In this document: positions 1 through 8,983 of the stretch, piece by piece
Numbering within the stretch: position 1 is the first letter of the stretch
How the letters are laid out: each line of letters starts with the position of its first letter
Origin: Paraspadella gotoi
Taxonomy: Eukaryota; Chaetognatha
NCBI GenBank assembly: GCA_051294375.1
Contig: JBJCIZ010000275.1
Location: 1-64,000 of the forward strand
Length of the DNA: 64,000 nucleotides
Reading direction: 5' to 3'
Notes under the pieces: model-generated
The model's database searches: none
Seen by the model: the letters and a program-made list of their open reading frames with translations, nothing else
Told to the model about the DNA's origin: nothing
Translations under genes and position numbers: made by a program

Positions 1-540
1 AATAAATGAACTTTTAAAAAAAAATGTTTCTAACTTTTTTTCCTAGATAGTACTATTGAGTATTTTTTTAAGTTTTTCGTTCCCTATTGAGCATCTCTTG
101 GAAAAAATACGGCCTTTTCTGGATCTTTTTGCTCGTCGTTATCATTAATATATCACGCGGGCGCAATGTCAGAGCCGTCGTTGCGCTTATTCCCCCCAAG
201 ACATCCAGCGCTTCATTGTTCAATTGTTTTTCTAAAATTGGTAAAATTTTTTCTAGGTGCATTTTTGTTTTCGACTCGGTTATAAAAGTTTCGAGTTTCT
301 GGCGAATCCTTCTATTTGTGGCGCGGACCCGAAGGCCAGCCACAGCGTGACGAAAGGGGAGTTTCACGTGACTAAGTGGAGACGTTAATGAGAGTTATCA
401 TTAAATGTGTTAGCGCAGGGAAAACGGGAACGTCATTGATTTGTTTGTTTTTGTTTAAAACATAGATGAATTTTATTACATCATTTTAAATGTACTGATT
501 TCATTAGATGATCAAAAAGAACAATTGAGATAAATGAGGA
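1..540. repeat. Repeat X, copy 1
   Basis: This stretch is repeated at 8984-9690, in the same orientation and with many small indels. Shared landmarks are a TTTTTCGTTCCC run, the stretch around CTCTTGGAAAAAATACGG, GCTCGTCGTTATCATTAA, and a late segment containing ACAGCGTGACG. The best open frame in it is on the minus strand. In both copies X lies 3-4 kb before a Polinton-like block, so it may be part of the same element, but nothing in it is recognised. Confidence 0.7.
68..367 (-). CDS. Unrecognised small ORF in repeat X
   Basis: An open frame of 99 codons on the minus strand. The predicted product is basic, with a central segment (LEKILPILEKQLNN) that looks helical and amphipathic. The second copy of X keeps related pieces of the same frame (for example EKIFTIF, ALDVLG-like and PYFFQEM segments) but is broken by frameshifts, which weakly supports real coding rather than chance. 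I do not recognise a family. Because X precedes the Polinton-like block in both copies, a Polinton accessory or structural gene is possible but unproven. Chance openness in a repeat is the main alternative. Confidence 0.3.
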   Translation of the reverse strand: MKLPFRHAVAGLRVRATNRRIRQKLETFITESKTKMHLEKILPILEKQLNNEALDVLGGISATTALTLRPRDILMITTSKKIQKRPYFFQEMLNRERKT

Positions 541-1600
541 GCTGGATAACACGGAACGCTCGCAAGCCAGTCGGTGCGGTGACCCACCATCTGATTACGA
601 CCACCAAAATGAGGGGGGAGAGCCCATTGTCAATCAAGAGTGCGTCGAGTTGCGCCTTGATCGGGAGAAGCCTAGGCCGTTGTAGCCAAGCGAGGAAGTT
701 GGGAAAAAAATGGTATCTCGGGGTAGCCAAACAGTACGGCAAAGTCCTTGAAGTCTTTTTCTCACAGCCGCTAGCCTAAGATGTCAGGTAAGTGGCCAAA
801 CCCGAACGGGGATCTAGGAGAGAGTAGCTGGGCGGGGATTACCCGGGCAGATTTGTGAATGCTCGCAGCACTATAGAGAATAGACGTCGATAGTCCAGGG
901 AAGCTTTATCTGATTTCAACCCGCTCAGCTTCAAAGGCACAGTACATCTTATTTCGAAAAGAATGCGACTGTTAAAGAGGCTCGACGATCAGATACCAGT
1001 ATGAATCCAGAAGACCGGTGAAAAAGAACGGCCATGTAACTAACACGCCGTTGTGGGATTAATAGCTTTTTTCCCGCGAATGCCCATAGTATTCGGCGCC
1101 TTAAAGACGCTGGAGGGCAGTGATACGTAGTCGAAGCGAACTGATGGATCAGAGAGTAAGCTGGGGCGAGATATGTTCCCAGGCACACTTCTCTGTGTAT
1201 CGATCAGATGAATATCGCTCGTCCGCATCAGACGTCACCGACGAGCTAGGAGTCATACTCCGTAGACCTAGAACGTGTTTTCTCGAAGGCCCTCGAGTCG
1301 CGAAAACGGACGTTGGTAGTTAATATCTGCTGGCCGCACGACAATTGCAAACCTTTGGGGAACTTAGGGGGTCGGATAGTGTGCATGACGGACTGTGCCT
1401 GTCAGGAGCTGCCGTGAAAAGATTATTGTGTCTCTTCGGGCAGGAGTGCGTCCTGATGGACGTTCCTCGGCGTTTCGTGAGTCGACGTCACAAGGGTGTA
1501 TGGAAGAAACCGGGAGTCCGACCCGTACGCGAGAGAGTAGTCCCAAACGCTCCCAGAGAAACCTACAGCCTGCTCAACTGGTACGGCTGCCGCAGCAGAA
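541..1600. other. No recognisable gene; possible degraded Gypsy 5' part
   Basis: Short open frames of 60-90 codons occur on both strands, but none shows a motif I recognise. The position directly upstream of the Gypsy RNase H remnant makes degraded reverse transcriptase or leader sequence plausible. I could not find the reverse-transcriptase catalytic motif in any frame. Confidence 0.4.
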
Positions 1601-1629
1601 TGGTTAAAGGAGCATAAACAGGCCCAACT

Positions 1630-2205
1630 TCGATAAAGGAGTTCAACGATTCTATGGGCATGATAAATTACTACAGAAAGATTTATCCTCGAGTTGCCCA
1701 TCGTTGTTTTCTCCCCTCTACCGAAGCCTTAAGTGGCAAACCGAAGGCCACTTAACATGGACAGAGGATTGTCACAGATGCGCTGGTCGAATTCAATCAA
1801 GGAGCAAGGATTAATATCCGCAGCATTGCTCCACCATCCACGACACGGAGAGGCCAGTTATGGTATATGACGGATGCTTCGGACCAAGCGGTGGGAGCCT
1901 GTTCTCGAGCAGCGAGGGCCAAAGGGCTGGGAGCCATTGCATTTCTTCTCATGCCAAAACTAGCGAGAATCAAAAAATTGTGGCCCGCCTTTTGATCCAG
2001 CTGTTTGGCTGCATTCAGAGCAGTAAGACGACTTCGCGCCACTAGCGGTGGAAGGTAAATCTTTTACGCTATACACTGATCATCAGTCTGTTAGTATCGG
2101 CCATAGAAAAAAAACTGAACCACAAACTGTTAGACAGATACTTACCAGCTAATCCGCCTATAGCAGAATTCACTACAGACTTCGATACCTTTAAAGGTAA
2201 GTGCG
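1630..2205 (+). pseudogene. pol: Gypsy-A pol: RT connection and RNase H region, frameshifted
   Basis: The fragment begins with a connection-domain signature (EF-RFYGMINYYRKIYPR, with an indel between the first and second parts) about 40 bases after 1620. It continues with LTWTEDC, then MTDASDQAVGAC near 1865 and FTLYTDHQS near 2065. These are the hallmark RNase H-like motifs of Ty3/Gypsy polymerases: the TDAS aspartate and the TDH aspartate are metal-binding residues in the family. At least four frame changes and one stop lie between them. The RNase H degrades the RNA strand during reverse transcription. I infer a dead copy, although some frameshifts may be sequencing error. Confidence 0.7.
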
Positions 2206-3060
2206 AACGTAGTAGCGGATGCGTTATCTCGCCCAAATCGACTCCACCGCCAAGCCAAAACGGCAACCTACCGACAAAATCGACTGCGTCAAAAAAATCT
2301 CTCTCGCCAGACCGACAAGTCAACGACAAATACTGCGTCATCTGCGCCAGTTACGCCACCAGCTCTCGTCAGAAGAGAAACAATCCCAGTCACGTCGATA
2401 GGCCAAAGACATCTACGACAAATCGCGACTGTCGACGACTCAATCGAGCGAAATAAACTCAACCGCAGGCCGATCGGCCAAAGAGACTAGCGTCCAAAAC
2501 CAATTCTACCGATTCATCTCGCAAAATTCTCCAAGCGGGAGAACTCACAACGTCAAAGACGAAATCAGAACCGACCAATGCAAAACGAATCGCCTCCTGA
2601 GGACGTTAAACGCGCGTCATCGCCTCTCTCACAAGCTTCGCGAATCGATTTCGAAGCAGATGAGCCCGAGAGGCAGGACGCTCGATCCCGATTTCCAAGC
2701 GGATCGCTGAAGACCGCTCTCAACGGGTTGAACTTTTAGAAAAATCAGAGTAGGCGACCAGAGAGGCTTCTTTGCGGATTATATCAAACGGTCCAGCGCA
2801 GACCCATATTTGTACCGGCATCTATGGACGACGAACATAGTTTTCTGATAACGAATCCACGGTTTAGCCATCGGCGGAGTAGAAGCACGCGTAAGGCCAG
2901 TGAGCATCTTAAATTTGTCTGGATCAAGTATCGAGACAGGAAGTGTCAAAATGGCTCGAAACTGTCTAGAACTGCCAACGAGCAAAAATTTACAAAACAT
3001 ACAATCCCTGAGATCGGCGATTTTAAAATCCTGCTCGCCGGTTTCGCATCTCAAATCATC
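2206..3060 (+). other. Linker region between RNase H and integrase, unresolved
   Basis: By position this should hold the integrase zinc-binding HHCC domain and the first part of its catalytic core. I cannot identify the HHCC residues in any forward frame. The base composition stays close to that of the flanking pol sequence. The reverse frame 2779-3054 is open for 91 codons but shows no motif and is treated as a shadow. Confidence 0.4.
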
Positions 3061-3865
3061 GATCTTATTTAAGCATGCCCAAATCTAATGGCTATTCATC
3101 ATCTACTTAACATAGCTGACGATTCTCGAGATGGCCACTGCCATCCCGATACAACGAAATTTGGGACATTGAACTCATACAATAATCGACGCGTTGAGTT
3201 TCAAATGGACATACATTCGGTTACGCATCTATTATCACCAATAATAGAGGTAGGTACAATTTACCTGTCGAAACTATATGGCGTCAACTCACTAAACAAA
3301 TGGGGAATCAAAATACACAACAACAGACCTACCCACCACAGCTAATGGCCTAGTGGGAGAGTTTCATAGGCGTCTAAAGGAATCGTTACGGGCCTTAGCA
3401 AAAAACGAAAACGAAAAATGTTCTGAGAACTTCCTCTCTACGTTATTAGCAGATAAGAACCACCAGTCAAGGAAGATATAGAGCCTCGGCAGCGAGATCT
3501 CGTATTTGGCGAAGGAATCGGCGTGCCCAGGCGCCATGCTAGGCGACGCCGCAAATAGACGATGATGAACTAAATAGGCAACGAAGAAATCAGCTATCAA
3601 ACTAATCGACTTTTGGAGTACGCCCGCCTCCAATCTCAACGCCGACGTCTGACCCAATCGCCACCTGCCGATCACCTTACCAACAAACCTCGACCACCGC
3701 CAAGTAGATGTCTTCATAAGACGGGCAGGCGTTCAACCTACTCTCATAGCCCTACCGAGAGGTCCATAAATCGCGTTAAGTGAAGAGAAATGGACTAAAT
3801 CTCACTGTGATTATCCCGAGTAGCGGCCGGCGAAGACGGTTAACGTCGCCCGCGTCAAACCGGCG
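3060..3865 (+). pseudogene. int: Gypsy-A integrase, C-terminal half, frameshifted
   Basis: Near 3100 a frame reads LLNIAD followed by a SRWPLP-like segment, matching the first catalytic-aspartate strand of Gypsy integrases (LT-IVDRFSRWPE in many families). Around 3325-3400 the frames give a TAYHP-like stretch, ANGLV and FHRRLKESLRAL, the region carrying the catalytic glutamate in relatives. Here the glutamate position is disturbed by indels. Around 3470-3530 a segment resembles the conserved EDIGASAAELVFGE block. The end, near 3690-3860, resembles the C-terminal strand that finishes in VSVDRLKPA (here VNVARVKPA). The related reverse-strand copy at 53830-54420 has the same blocks. Confidence 0.72.
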
Positions 3866-4349
3866 TGATCAGCGACGATCGACGAGCATTTCGACACTTC
3901 CGAAGCCACACCAGGAGGCACACCGGGTCCGTCGCCCGAGCCCCAGACAAGACAACCGGCATCCGACACGAGAATATACTCGCTCGAACCACTTTAACGC
4001 GCCCTTTCGACCATCCTCCTCCTCCCTCCTGCCTCCTTCCCCCTCCCGACGACCTTCCACATTACCGCCAATCAACCTCACCCCTCTACCGACCCACCTG
4101 CATCGCCCAACGCGTTTTCCTTACAAACTTCACATTCTCCCGAGCCTCCACGCGAGACGGACTCTGACCGCCAGAAAGAAAAAGAAGGAAACAACAACAA
4201 CAACAATCTCGAATACTGAAAAATCTGAACCAACGTGTTCGTTCTCTCAAAGGCCGACTCAAGGAACTTCTCAATTAAACCATTATAATCGGCCAACATA
4301 CGCGCGTTGTGTTGAAGGAGAAGCTCAAAAGAAATCAAAACGAAAATAA
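3866..4349 (+). pseudogene. Proline-rich C-terminal tail of Gypsy-A pol
   Basis: After the integrase the + strand stays open in one frame from 3780 to 4349. The translation is rich in Pro, Ser, Thr and Arg (for example LLPPSPSRRPSTLPP), ending in a lysine-rich segment. A similar proline-rich extension follows the integrase in the reverse-strand Gypsy at about 53520-53830. Many Gypsy polyproteins have low-complexity tails after the integrase. The true reading frame is uncertain because another frame also fits the end of the integrase. Confidence 0.5.
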
Positions 4350-4652
4350 CAACACAACGACAACTGATAACATACGTTACTCCTGTAGCATATTGTAAAT
4401 TTTCAATATTTTAGTTATTTTCGGATCATTTTCGATGTTTTTGATATTTTTCGAAATGTATCATTTGTATTTCTACAAATTTGAATTTTGGCAAAAGTCT
4501 AATCAATTTTAATTTAAACCCTTATTACGACCTTTTATTTTGGAAACAGCATTTTATCAATCCATAGGCTTCTTCAAGGCACAGAGGTTTGACGACAACA
4601 ATTTATTTTTGAAATATTTATTTAACATACACATATTTCCGACAGGGGGGAA
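4350..4652. other. AT-rich stretch ending in a possible polypurine tract
   Basis: Non-coding AT-rich sequence with repeated TTTTCGATGTTTTTGAT-like words. It ends with ACAGGGGGGAA immediately before TGTGGCCGTTC, which is where a 3' LTR could begin. Confidence 0.35.
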
Positions 4653-5112
4653 TGTGGCCGTTCAGATAGGATTTAATCAATTTAGGATTAAACCACTCGC
4701 GCCCAGAGGATCAAACCTTTTTTTTTCATCAAGTTATGTTTCACAAACTGAAGATGTCTTCATCAGTTAATTGCATTTGTTTTTTGACAGTTAACTTTTA
4801 AAAATGTTAAACTGAAAATATTCAGTCTTGTTCTGGTTATTTAAGGAGAATACAATTCAACAAAATTATTNNNNNNNNNNNNNNNNNNNNNNNNNTGTTC
4901 GCTTACGCTTTCCGGATCGCGTCCACATCTCTGCTGATGAGACATCTTCAGTTGTGAAACATAATTTGATGAAAAATAAAGGCTTCAAATTTTGTTTCAA
5001 GTCTTTACTTTGGATTTTGAATCAAGAGTTGATAGCCGCTTGGATGGCTGGGTCCCGGGTTCGATCCCGGGGCGGAGTGGTTTAATCCTAAATGATTAAA
5101 TCCAATCTGAAC
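4653..5112. repeat. Inverted repeat with a tRNA-like T-arm
   Basis: The left arm (4653-4780) starts TGTGGCCGTTCAGAT, and the right arm (4925-5112), read on the minus strand, starts the same way. Both go on to a GGATTAAACCACTC-like block and a block near CATCAAGTTATGTTTCACA. The right arm contains CCGGGTTCGATCCCGG at about 5056-5071: a 5-bp stem around a TTCGATC loop, exactly a tRNA T-arm and a consensus RNA polymerase III B box. No convincing A box or full cloverleaf is seen. The spacer holds a 25-N gap. It may be a terminal inverted repeat of the Polinton-like element, a small foldback element, or two opposed LTR fragments. Confidence 0.6.
4871..4895. other. Assembly gap (25 N)
   Basis: Exactly 25 N, a fixed-length contig join rather than a measured gap. 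Confidence 0.99.
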
Positions 5113-5427
5113 GGCCACATATTTTTCCTCTCCGCGATGCCACTTCCCGAACTTTTTCTCTCTTCGCGAAGTTGAATATTAGTTATTTTTATATTTTTGG
5201 ATTTCATATATTCCTTAAAAGCCAACGACGTGAACTCGACCCCACTGTCTGTCACCAGTTCCTCAATGGAGATCCCCTTCAAAACTGGCCTGGAAAAAAT
5301 CCTATCCCAACAAGATTTTTGAGATGGAAACTGTGTGGGTCCCGACAATTCTAAAAATACATATTTACTTAACTTGTCGATGACCAAAAGAATTAATCTT
5401 TGGCTTGTTCCGTAACTGCGATGTTTA
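5113..5427 (-). pseudogene. int: Polinton-like integrase, catalytic core fragment
   Basis: On the minus strand one frame reads through DKLSKYVFLEL, EELVTDSGVEFTS, FKEYMKSKNIKIT and GIAERKN. This is the rve (DDE) integrase core: first aspartate in DKLSKY, second in VTDSG, and the glutamate in AERK after a spacing near 38 residues (35 is usual, and indels are likely). The K...AERKN ending and the lack of YHPQ fit Maverick/Polinton-type integrases better than Ty3/Gypsy. The frame runs off into TGTGGCC of the inverted repeat, so the C-terminus is missing. The upstream end enters a gap. A degraded second copy lies at 13130-13510. Confidence 0.65.
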
Positions 5428-5620
5428 NNNNNNNNNNNNNNNNNNNNNNNNNNNNNNNNNNNNNNNNNNNNNNNNNNNNNNNNNNNNNNNNNNNNNNNNN
5501 NNNNNNNNNNNNNNNNNNNNNNNNNNNNNNNNNNNNNNNNNNNNNNNNNNNNNNNNNNNNNNNNNNNNNNNNNNNNNNNNNNNNNNNNNNNNNNNNNNNN
5601 NNNNNNNNNNNNNNNNNNNN
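5428..5620. other. Assembly gap
   Basis: 193 N inside the integrase region. Confidence 0.99.
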
Positions 5621-5756
5621 ACTGTTTTTATATCATACTGGTTAATCTCATATCCTATCCACTTTAAATACTTATGTATTTCTTTCACATTCTTGGATAA
5701 ATATAAGGGAGAATTAGGTTCTAGAATTGCTCTCGTGACTATTTCTTCTTCTTTCT
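5621..5756 (-). pseudogene. int: Probable integrase N-terminal fragment
   Basis: The minus strand is open across the whole 136 bases between two gaps. It includes ILEPNSPLYLS and VKEIHKYLKWIGYEI, followed by a segment ending DIKT. Position and pattern (a helix after a PxSPxYLS segment) fit the N-terminal part of Polinton-type integrases, where a conserved Y-x-P-x-SP motif precedes a helix-turn-helix. The homologous stretch in the second copy is at about 13640-13845. I infer that it is continuous with the core at 5113-5427 across the gap. Confidence 0.5.
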
Positions 5757-6349
5757 NNNNNNNNNNNNNNNNNNNNNNNNNNNNNNNNNNNNNNNNNNNN
5801 NNNNNNNNNNNNNNNNNNNNNNNNNNNNNNNNNNNNNNNNNNNNNNNNNNNNNNNNNNNNNNNNNNNNNNNNNNNNNNNNNNNNNNNNNNNNNNNNNNNN
5901 NNNNNNNNNNNNNNNNNNNNNNNNNNNNNNNNNNNNNNNNNNNNNNNNNNNNNNNNNNNNNNNNNNNNNNNNNNNNNNNNNNNNNNNNNNNNNNNNNNNN
6001 NNNNNNNNNNNNNNNNNNNNNNNNNNNNNNNNNNNNNNNNNNNNNNNNNNNNNNNNNNNNNNNNNNNNNNNNNNNNNNNNNNNNNNNNNNNNNNNNNNNN
6101 NNNNNNNNNNNNNNNNNNNNNNNNNNNNNNNNNNNNNNNNNNNNNNNNNNNNNNNNNNNNNNNNNNNNNNNNNNNNNNNNNNNNNNNNNNNNNNNNNNNN
6201 NNNNNNNNNNNNNNNNNNNNNNNNNNNNNNNNNNNNNNNNNNNNNNNNNNNNNNNNNNNNNNNNNNNNNNNNNNNNNNNNNNNNNNNNNNNNNNNNNNNN
6301 NNNNNNNNNNNNNNNNNNNNNNNNNNNNNNNNNNNNNNNNNNNNNNNNN
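5757..6349. other. Assembly gap
   Basis: 593 N. The second Polinton-like copy suggests that coding sequence is missing here. Confidence 0.99.
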
Positions 6350-6711
6350 TATTTTTATCATGAATAATCTGAGGTCCAGCCATTCGTGCAATTACGGCTA
6401 TCTAACATCCCTCTCGACCTGGCCGCTTTAATGACTCAATTTTGCAAAAAAAACAACTCGCGCTACAGGACCAGAATGACTAGACATGGGTTGAAAAAAT
6501 CTGGAGGACTAGTCTAAAGCTTTCTATTTGCGTCCGCCGTACACAGAAGCCAAGTCCTCGCCCTGGCGCCAAATTTTGTATAAAGAATTTTTATATTTTT
6601 TCATAACGTTCGAGTTTTGGCCGAAGCGATGTTGCCAACTTGATGTTATTGGTGTTCTTCAGAATTTTCCAGCAATGTTTTTTTAAGACCTCATCCGATA
6701 CAGATTCCTTG
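6350..6711 (-). pseudogene. Polinton-like unknown gene, degraded copy
   Basis: This stretch aligns with 14800-15091 of the second copy (shared ATCTGGAGGACTAG, CAACTTGATGTTA and ACCTCATCCGATACAG). In the second copy the minus strand has an open frame of 78 codons; here the frame is broken. No family is recognised. Confidence 0.45.
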
Positions 6712-7065
6712 AAAATTTTGCGCGCGTGCGTGAACTTTTTGGCAGTTTCCAAATTTTACGAATTTTACAATATTTTCATTTTTTCATTTATTCTCTAATC
6801 TAGTTCATCCCCTTTGTGATAGCGTCCGCAAGGCTGGTCAGCGTCCAGCAACAAAAATGTCACTATAGACCTGCTGGTTTTTTTTAGACTCGCCGAGAGA
6901 ACAAACGATGAGATATGAATACGGCTCCTTTCTGTGTATGACCCGATATAAACGTCGTACAGAGATTGGTTCCCCCTTTTAAATTTAATGAAAATTGGTT
7001 CATAAAATGTTTTAAATTAGAGGATTGTTCAAGGAGCGAAAAGAATACAAATGAGACTGCCTGTG
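6712..7065. repeat. Direct repeat D, copy 1 (3' of the ATPase)
   Basis: About 350 bases repeated in the same orientation at 7618-7970, sharing CGCAAGGCTGGTCAGCGTC, GAGATATGAATACGGCTCC and AAACGTCGTACAGAGATTG. The two copies flank the ATPase coding sequence. Copy 2 joins directly to the acidic-protein gene; copy 1 is fused to the end of the ATPase. Confidence 0.85.
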
Positions 7066-7604
7066 TACGGCCGAAACCGAATTGAGTGGATGAGACTTGT
7101 ACAGAGGGCCGTAGTTTTGCAACGTTAAAAATACCGCGACGATCTTCAAATGATGCACATCAATACTAGCAAGGGTGTTTATAGTCCGCTGAAGTTGTTT
7201 TTCTTTTTGTATAGACTCTATCTTGTTGTCAATTAATATGATTGTCTTATCTGGGATGACCAGTGATGTAAAATCCTGTGGAAACTCAGTTAAAAATATT
7301 CCCTTTGGAAAAGTGCGTTTTAGTTCCCTGACGTTTTCGTCCTCTCTACTGTAAATGTATATTAGGTTAGTCACGCAGTTTTCAAATTGTTGGTCTTTCT
7401 CGAGTAGTAACTCTGAAATTAGAAAAAAAAGACGAAAGGGTTTTTAAAATTTGTTAATAAATATTTCTAGTTGTGCAACTCACTTTTTAGAAAGATAGAT
7501 TTACCACAGTGACTTGCGCCAAAAACGCAAACAAAAGAACCACATTTTATTTTTGGGTGTCTTGAGTAAGACTCCCGATCGTCGAATTCGATAGTGTCAG
7601 ACAT
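7012..7604 (-). CDS. Polinton-type packaging ATPase (FtsK/HerA, A32-like) with one intron
   Basis: Two minus-strand exons, 7604-7484 and 7412-7012, flank a 71-bp GT-AG intron and are in frame across it. Exon 1 starts at the ATG ending at 7602 and holds a Walker A loop, GASHCGKS (lysine at 7500-7502). Exon 2 holds a Walker B strand, TIILIDN (aspartate at 7228-7230), then DVHHLKIVAVFLTLQN. Its paired histidines and the downstream Gln-Asn match the signature after Walker B in Polinton/adintovirus ATPases (HH...FLTQN), which pump DNA into capsids. A YKSHPLNS-like segment also fits. From about 7070 the frame runs into direct repeat D, so the native C-terminus is probably lost. The acceptor-like CACAG upstream of the start leaves room for another 5' exon. 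Confidence 0.72.
7413..7483 (-). other. 71-bp GT-AG intron in the ATPase
   Basis: On the minus strand the donor is GTGAGTT and the acceptor is TTTTTTTCTAATTTCAG, preceded by a pyrimidine-rich tract with a CTAAT branch-point-like word. Removing 71 bases keeps one open frame (phase 1). Without removal the frame stops within 15 bases. Confidence 0.7.
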
Positions 7605-7617
7605 TTCTTTTATTTTA

Positions 7618-7970
7618 CCTGTGAAAATTTTGCGTTTCCCGTAACTTTTTTGCAGTTTCTTCAAATTTTTAGAATTTTACAATATTTCATTTTTTCATTT
7701 ATTCTCAATCTAAGTTCATCCCCTTCGGTGATAGCTCCGCAAGGCTGGTCAGCGTCACAGCAACAAAATGTCACTATAGACTTTTGGTTTTTTAGACTCG
7801 CCGAGAGACAAACGAGGAGATATGAATACGGCTCCTTTTGTGTATGACCCGAATAAACGTCGTACAGAGATTGTCCCCTTTCAAATTTAATGAAAATTGG
7901 TTCATAAAATGTTTTAAATTAGAGAGATTGTTCAAGGAGCGAAAGAATATCAAATGAGACGCCTGTGTCC
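7618..7970. repeat. Direct repeat D, copy 2 (5' of the ATPase)
   Basis: Second copy of the sequence at 6712-7065. Read on the minus strand, it holds the last codons and 3' flank of the acidic-protein gene followed by the leader of the ATPase, so this is probably the native arrangement. Confidence 0.85.
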
Positions 7971-8253
7971 ACGGTCTTACGCGGCACTGGTGGGTTTGTC
8001 TTGGAGTTGTCTTTGTTATCGTCGTCGCCACCGACGTCTGTTTCCAAGGCACGCTTTAACACTTTATCGGTTTGTACCGAATCCTCGGTTTCCTGGCCAA
8101 CTTCTTCCGTGTCCTGCACTGCAGCTTCGCCCGACTGTGGTTCTGTGGCTTGTCCAACGGGCAACTCCGACGACGACGAAGTCTCAGCGTCATCTTTTTC
8201 TCTTTTGATGAGTGCCAGCTGATCTCTTATGTTCCGACAATCAGAGTCGCGAA
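7919..8253 (-). CDS. Acidic Polinton-like protein, C-terminal part
   Basis: An open minus-strand frame runs from the gap at 8254 to a stop at 7919. It is highly acidic and Gln/Ser/Thr-rich (for example EPQSGEAAVQDTEEVGQETED) and ends with a hydrophobic helix, FDILSLLEQSL. The second copy (about 13910-14300) shows the same block fused by a frameshift to the upstream 14313-14672 frame, so the full protein probably has a folded N-terminal domain and this acidic tail. No catalytic motif is seen. A structural or DNA-mimic role is possible but is only a guess. The N-terminus is lost in the gap. Confidence 0.5.
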
Positions 8254-8278
8254 NNNNNNNNNNNNNNNNNNNNNNNNN
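8254..8278. other. Assembly gap (25 N)
   Basis: Fixed-length contig join. The sequence on the right is not homologous to the second Polinton-like copy, so adjacency is unproven. Confidence 0.99.
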
Positions 8279-8983
8279 CACAAACCGAGCGAGAGACTGA
8301 AAAAGCTTAGAAACATTTTTATTGACGGATATCTACTCGACAACTCTCCGCGCTGCGCCAGCTTCTTTTCTCTTCACACAGACTAGGCCATACGCGCGCA
8401 CACACAACCTAAATTCTTCAGGTTCTCGCTCTCTCGGATTCCTTCTTCTTCGTCTCTGCCATGACTCGACGCTTCCCAGCCGCCGTGCGCGACTCAGAAC
8501 GCTTACGCCAACCGCCGCAACAATACCGTATAGCTCACCAGTCCACGCTGCAAACCGCACTGCGCGCGCCAACAACCACTCCGCTCTTAGCTCTTCTTCC
8601 GCACCACTCTTCTGCCGTATTCGGACCCCCTTCACTTTCGTCTCTCTCTTCACCATTCGCAGTTACGTTCCTATCTTTCTCTTCATTGTTTTACATTTGG
8701 CGTCTCATGCCGACCACCCTCACGACCAGCTCCCTCTCTTGGGTTCATAAAGGTGCAATTGTACCGCTCTGAGAAAAGATCAAAAGTCGAGCGAACCGGG
8801 CTGCAGACATCACGATCGGCTGGCTCGAAAAGAATTGCGCTACAAAGGTGTGGAAAAAACATTTCAGTCCTTCGTTATCCTCAATTCGACATGCGAGGCA
8901 GTGGTCGATGCCCGTGATTGAGGGATTCTGTGGCAACAAATACTTGAGAATGTTTTACAGATGTTTCTGTATATTTGTTTTTG
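8279..8983. other. Locally GC-rich, no recognised feature
   Basis: Open frames of about 100-140 codons exist on both strands between 8320 and 8770, but they are proline/arginine-rich and overlap each other, as expected for GC-rich non-coding DNA. No domain motif is seen. Confidence 0.4.

Larger units (their letters stand above)
1600..4652 (+). mobile_element. Ty3/Gypsy retrotransposon remnant (Gypsy-A)
   Basis: Reading the three forward frames in turn gives pol domains in the order expected for Ty3/Gypsy: the reverse-transcriptase connection (GMINYYRK), RNase H-like (TDAS, then LYTDHQS), integrase core (ANGLV followed by FHRRLKESL), and the chromodomain-less C-terminal part ending near VARVKPA. 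A proline-rich tail follows. The integrase comes after RNase H, which is the Ty3/Gypsy order and not Ty1/Copia. All domains are split by frameshifts, so the copy is inactive as assembled. A G-rich tract (ACAGGGGGGAA) at about 4643 directly before TGTGGCC could be the polypurine tract and the start of the 3' LTR. No 5' LTR was found. Confidence 0.75.

Noticed and set aside
3780-4349. Independent 189-codon host gene
   Set aside because: It directly continues the Gypsy integrase C-terminus and has the same proline-rich character as the tail of the reverse-strand Gypsy.
5041-5112. Genuine tRNA gene
   Set aside because: Only the T-arm is convincing. No A box, anticodon arm or acceptor stem could be paired, and the second copy at 12860-12930 is degraded.
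5405-6367. Very long frames spanning N runs (also 15002-15853 and 38190-39235)
   Set aside because: Openness comes from the N stretches, not from sequence.
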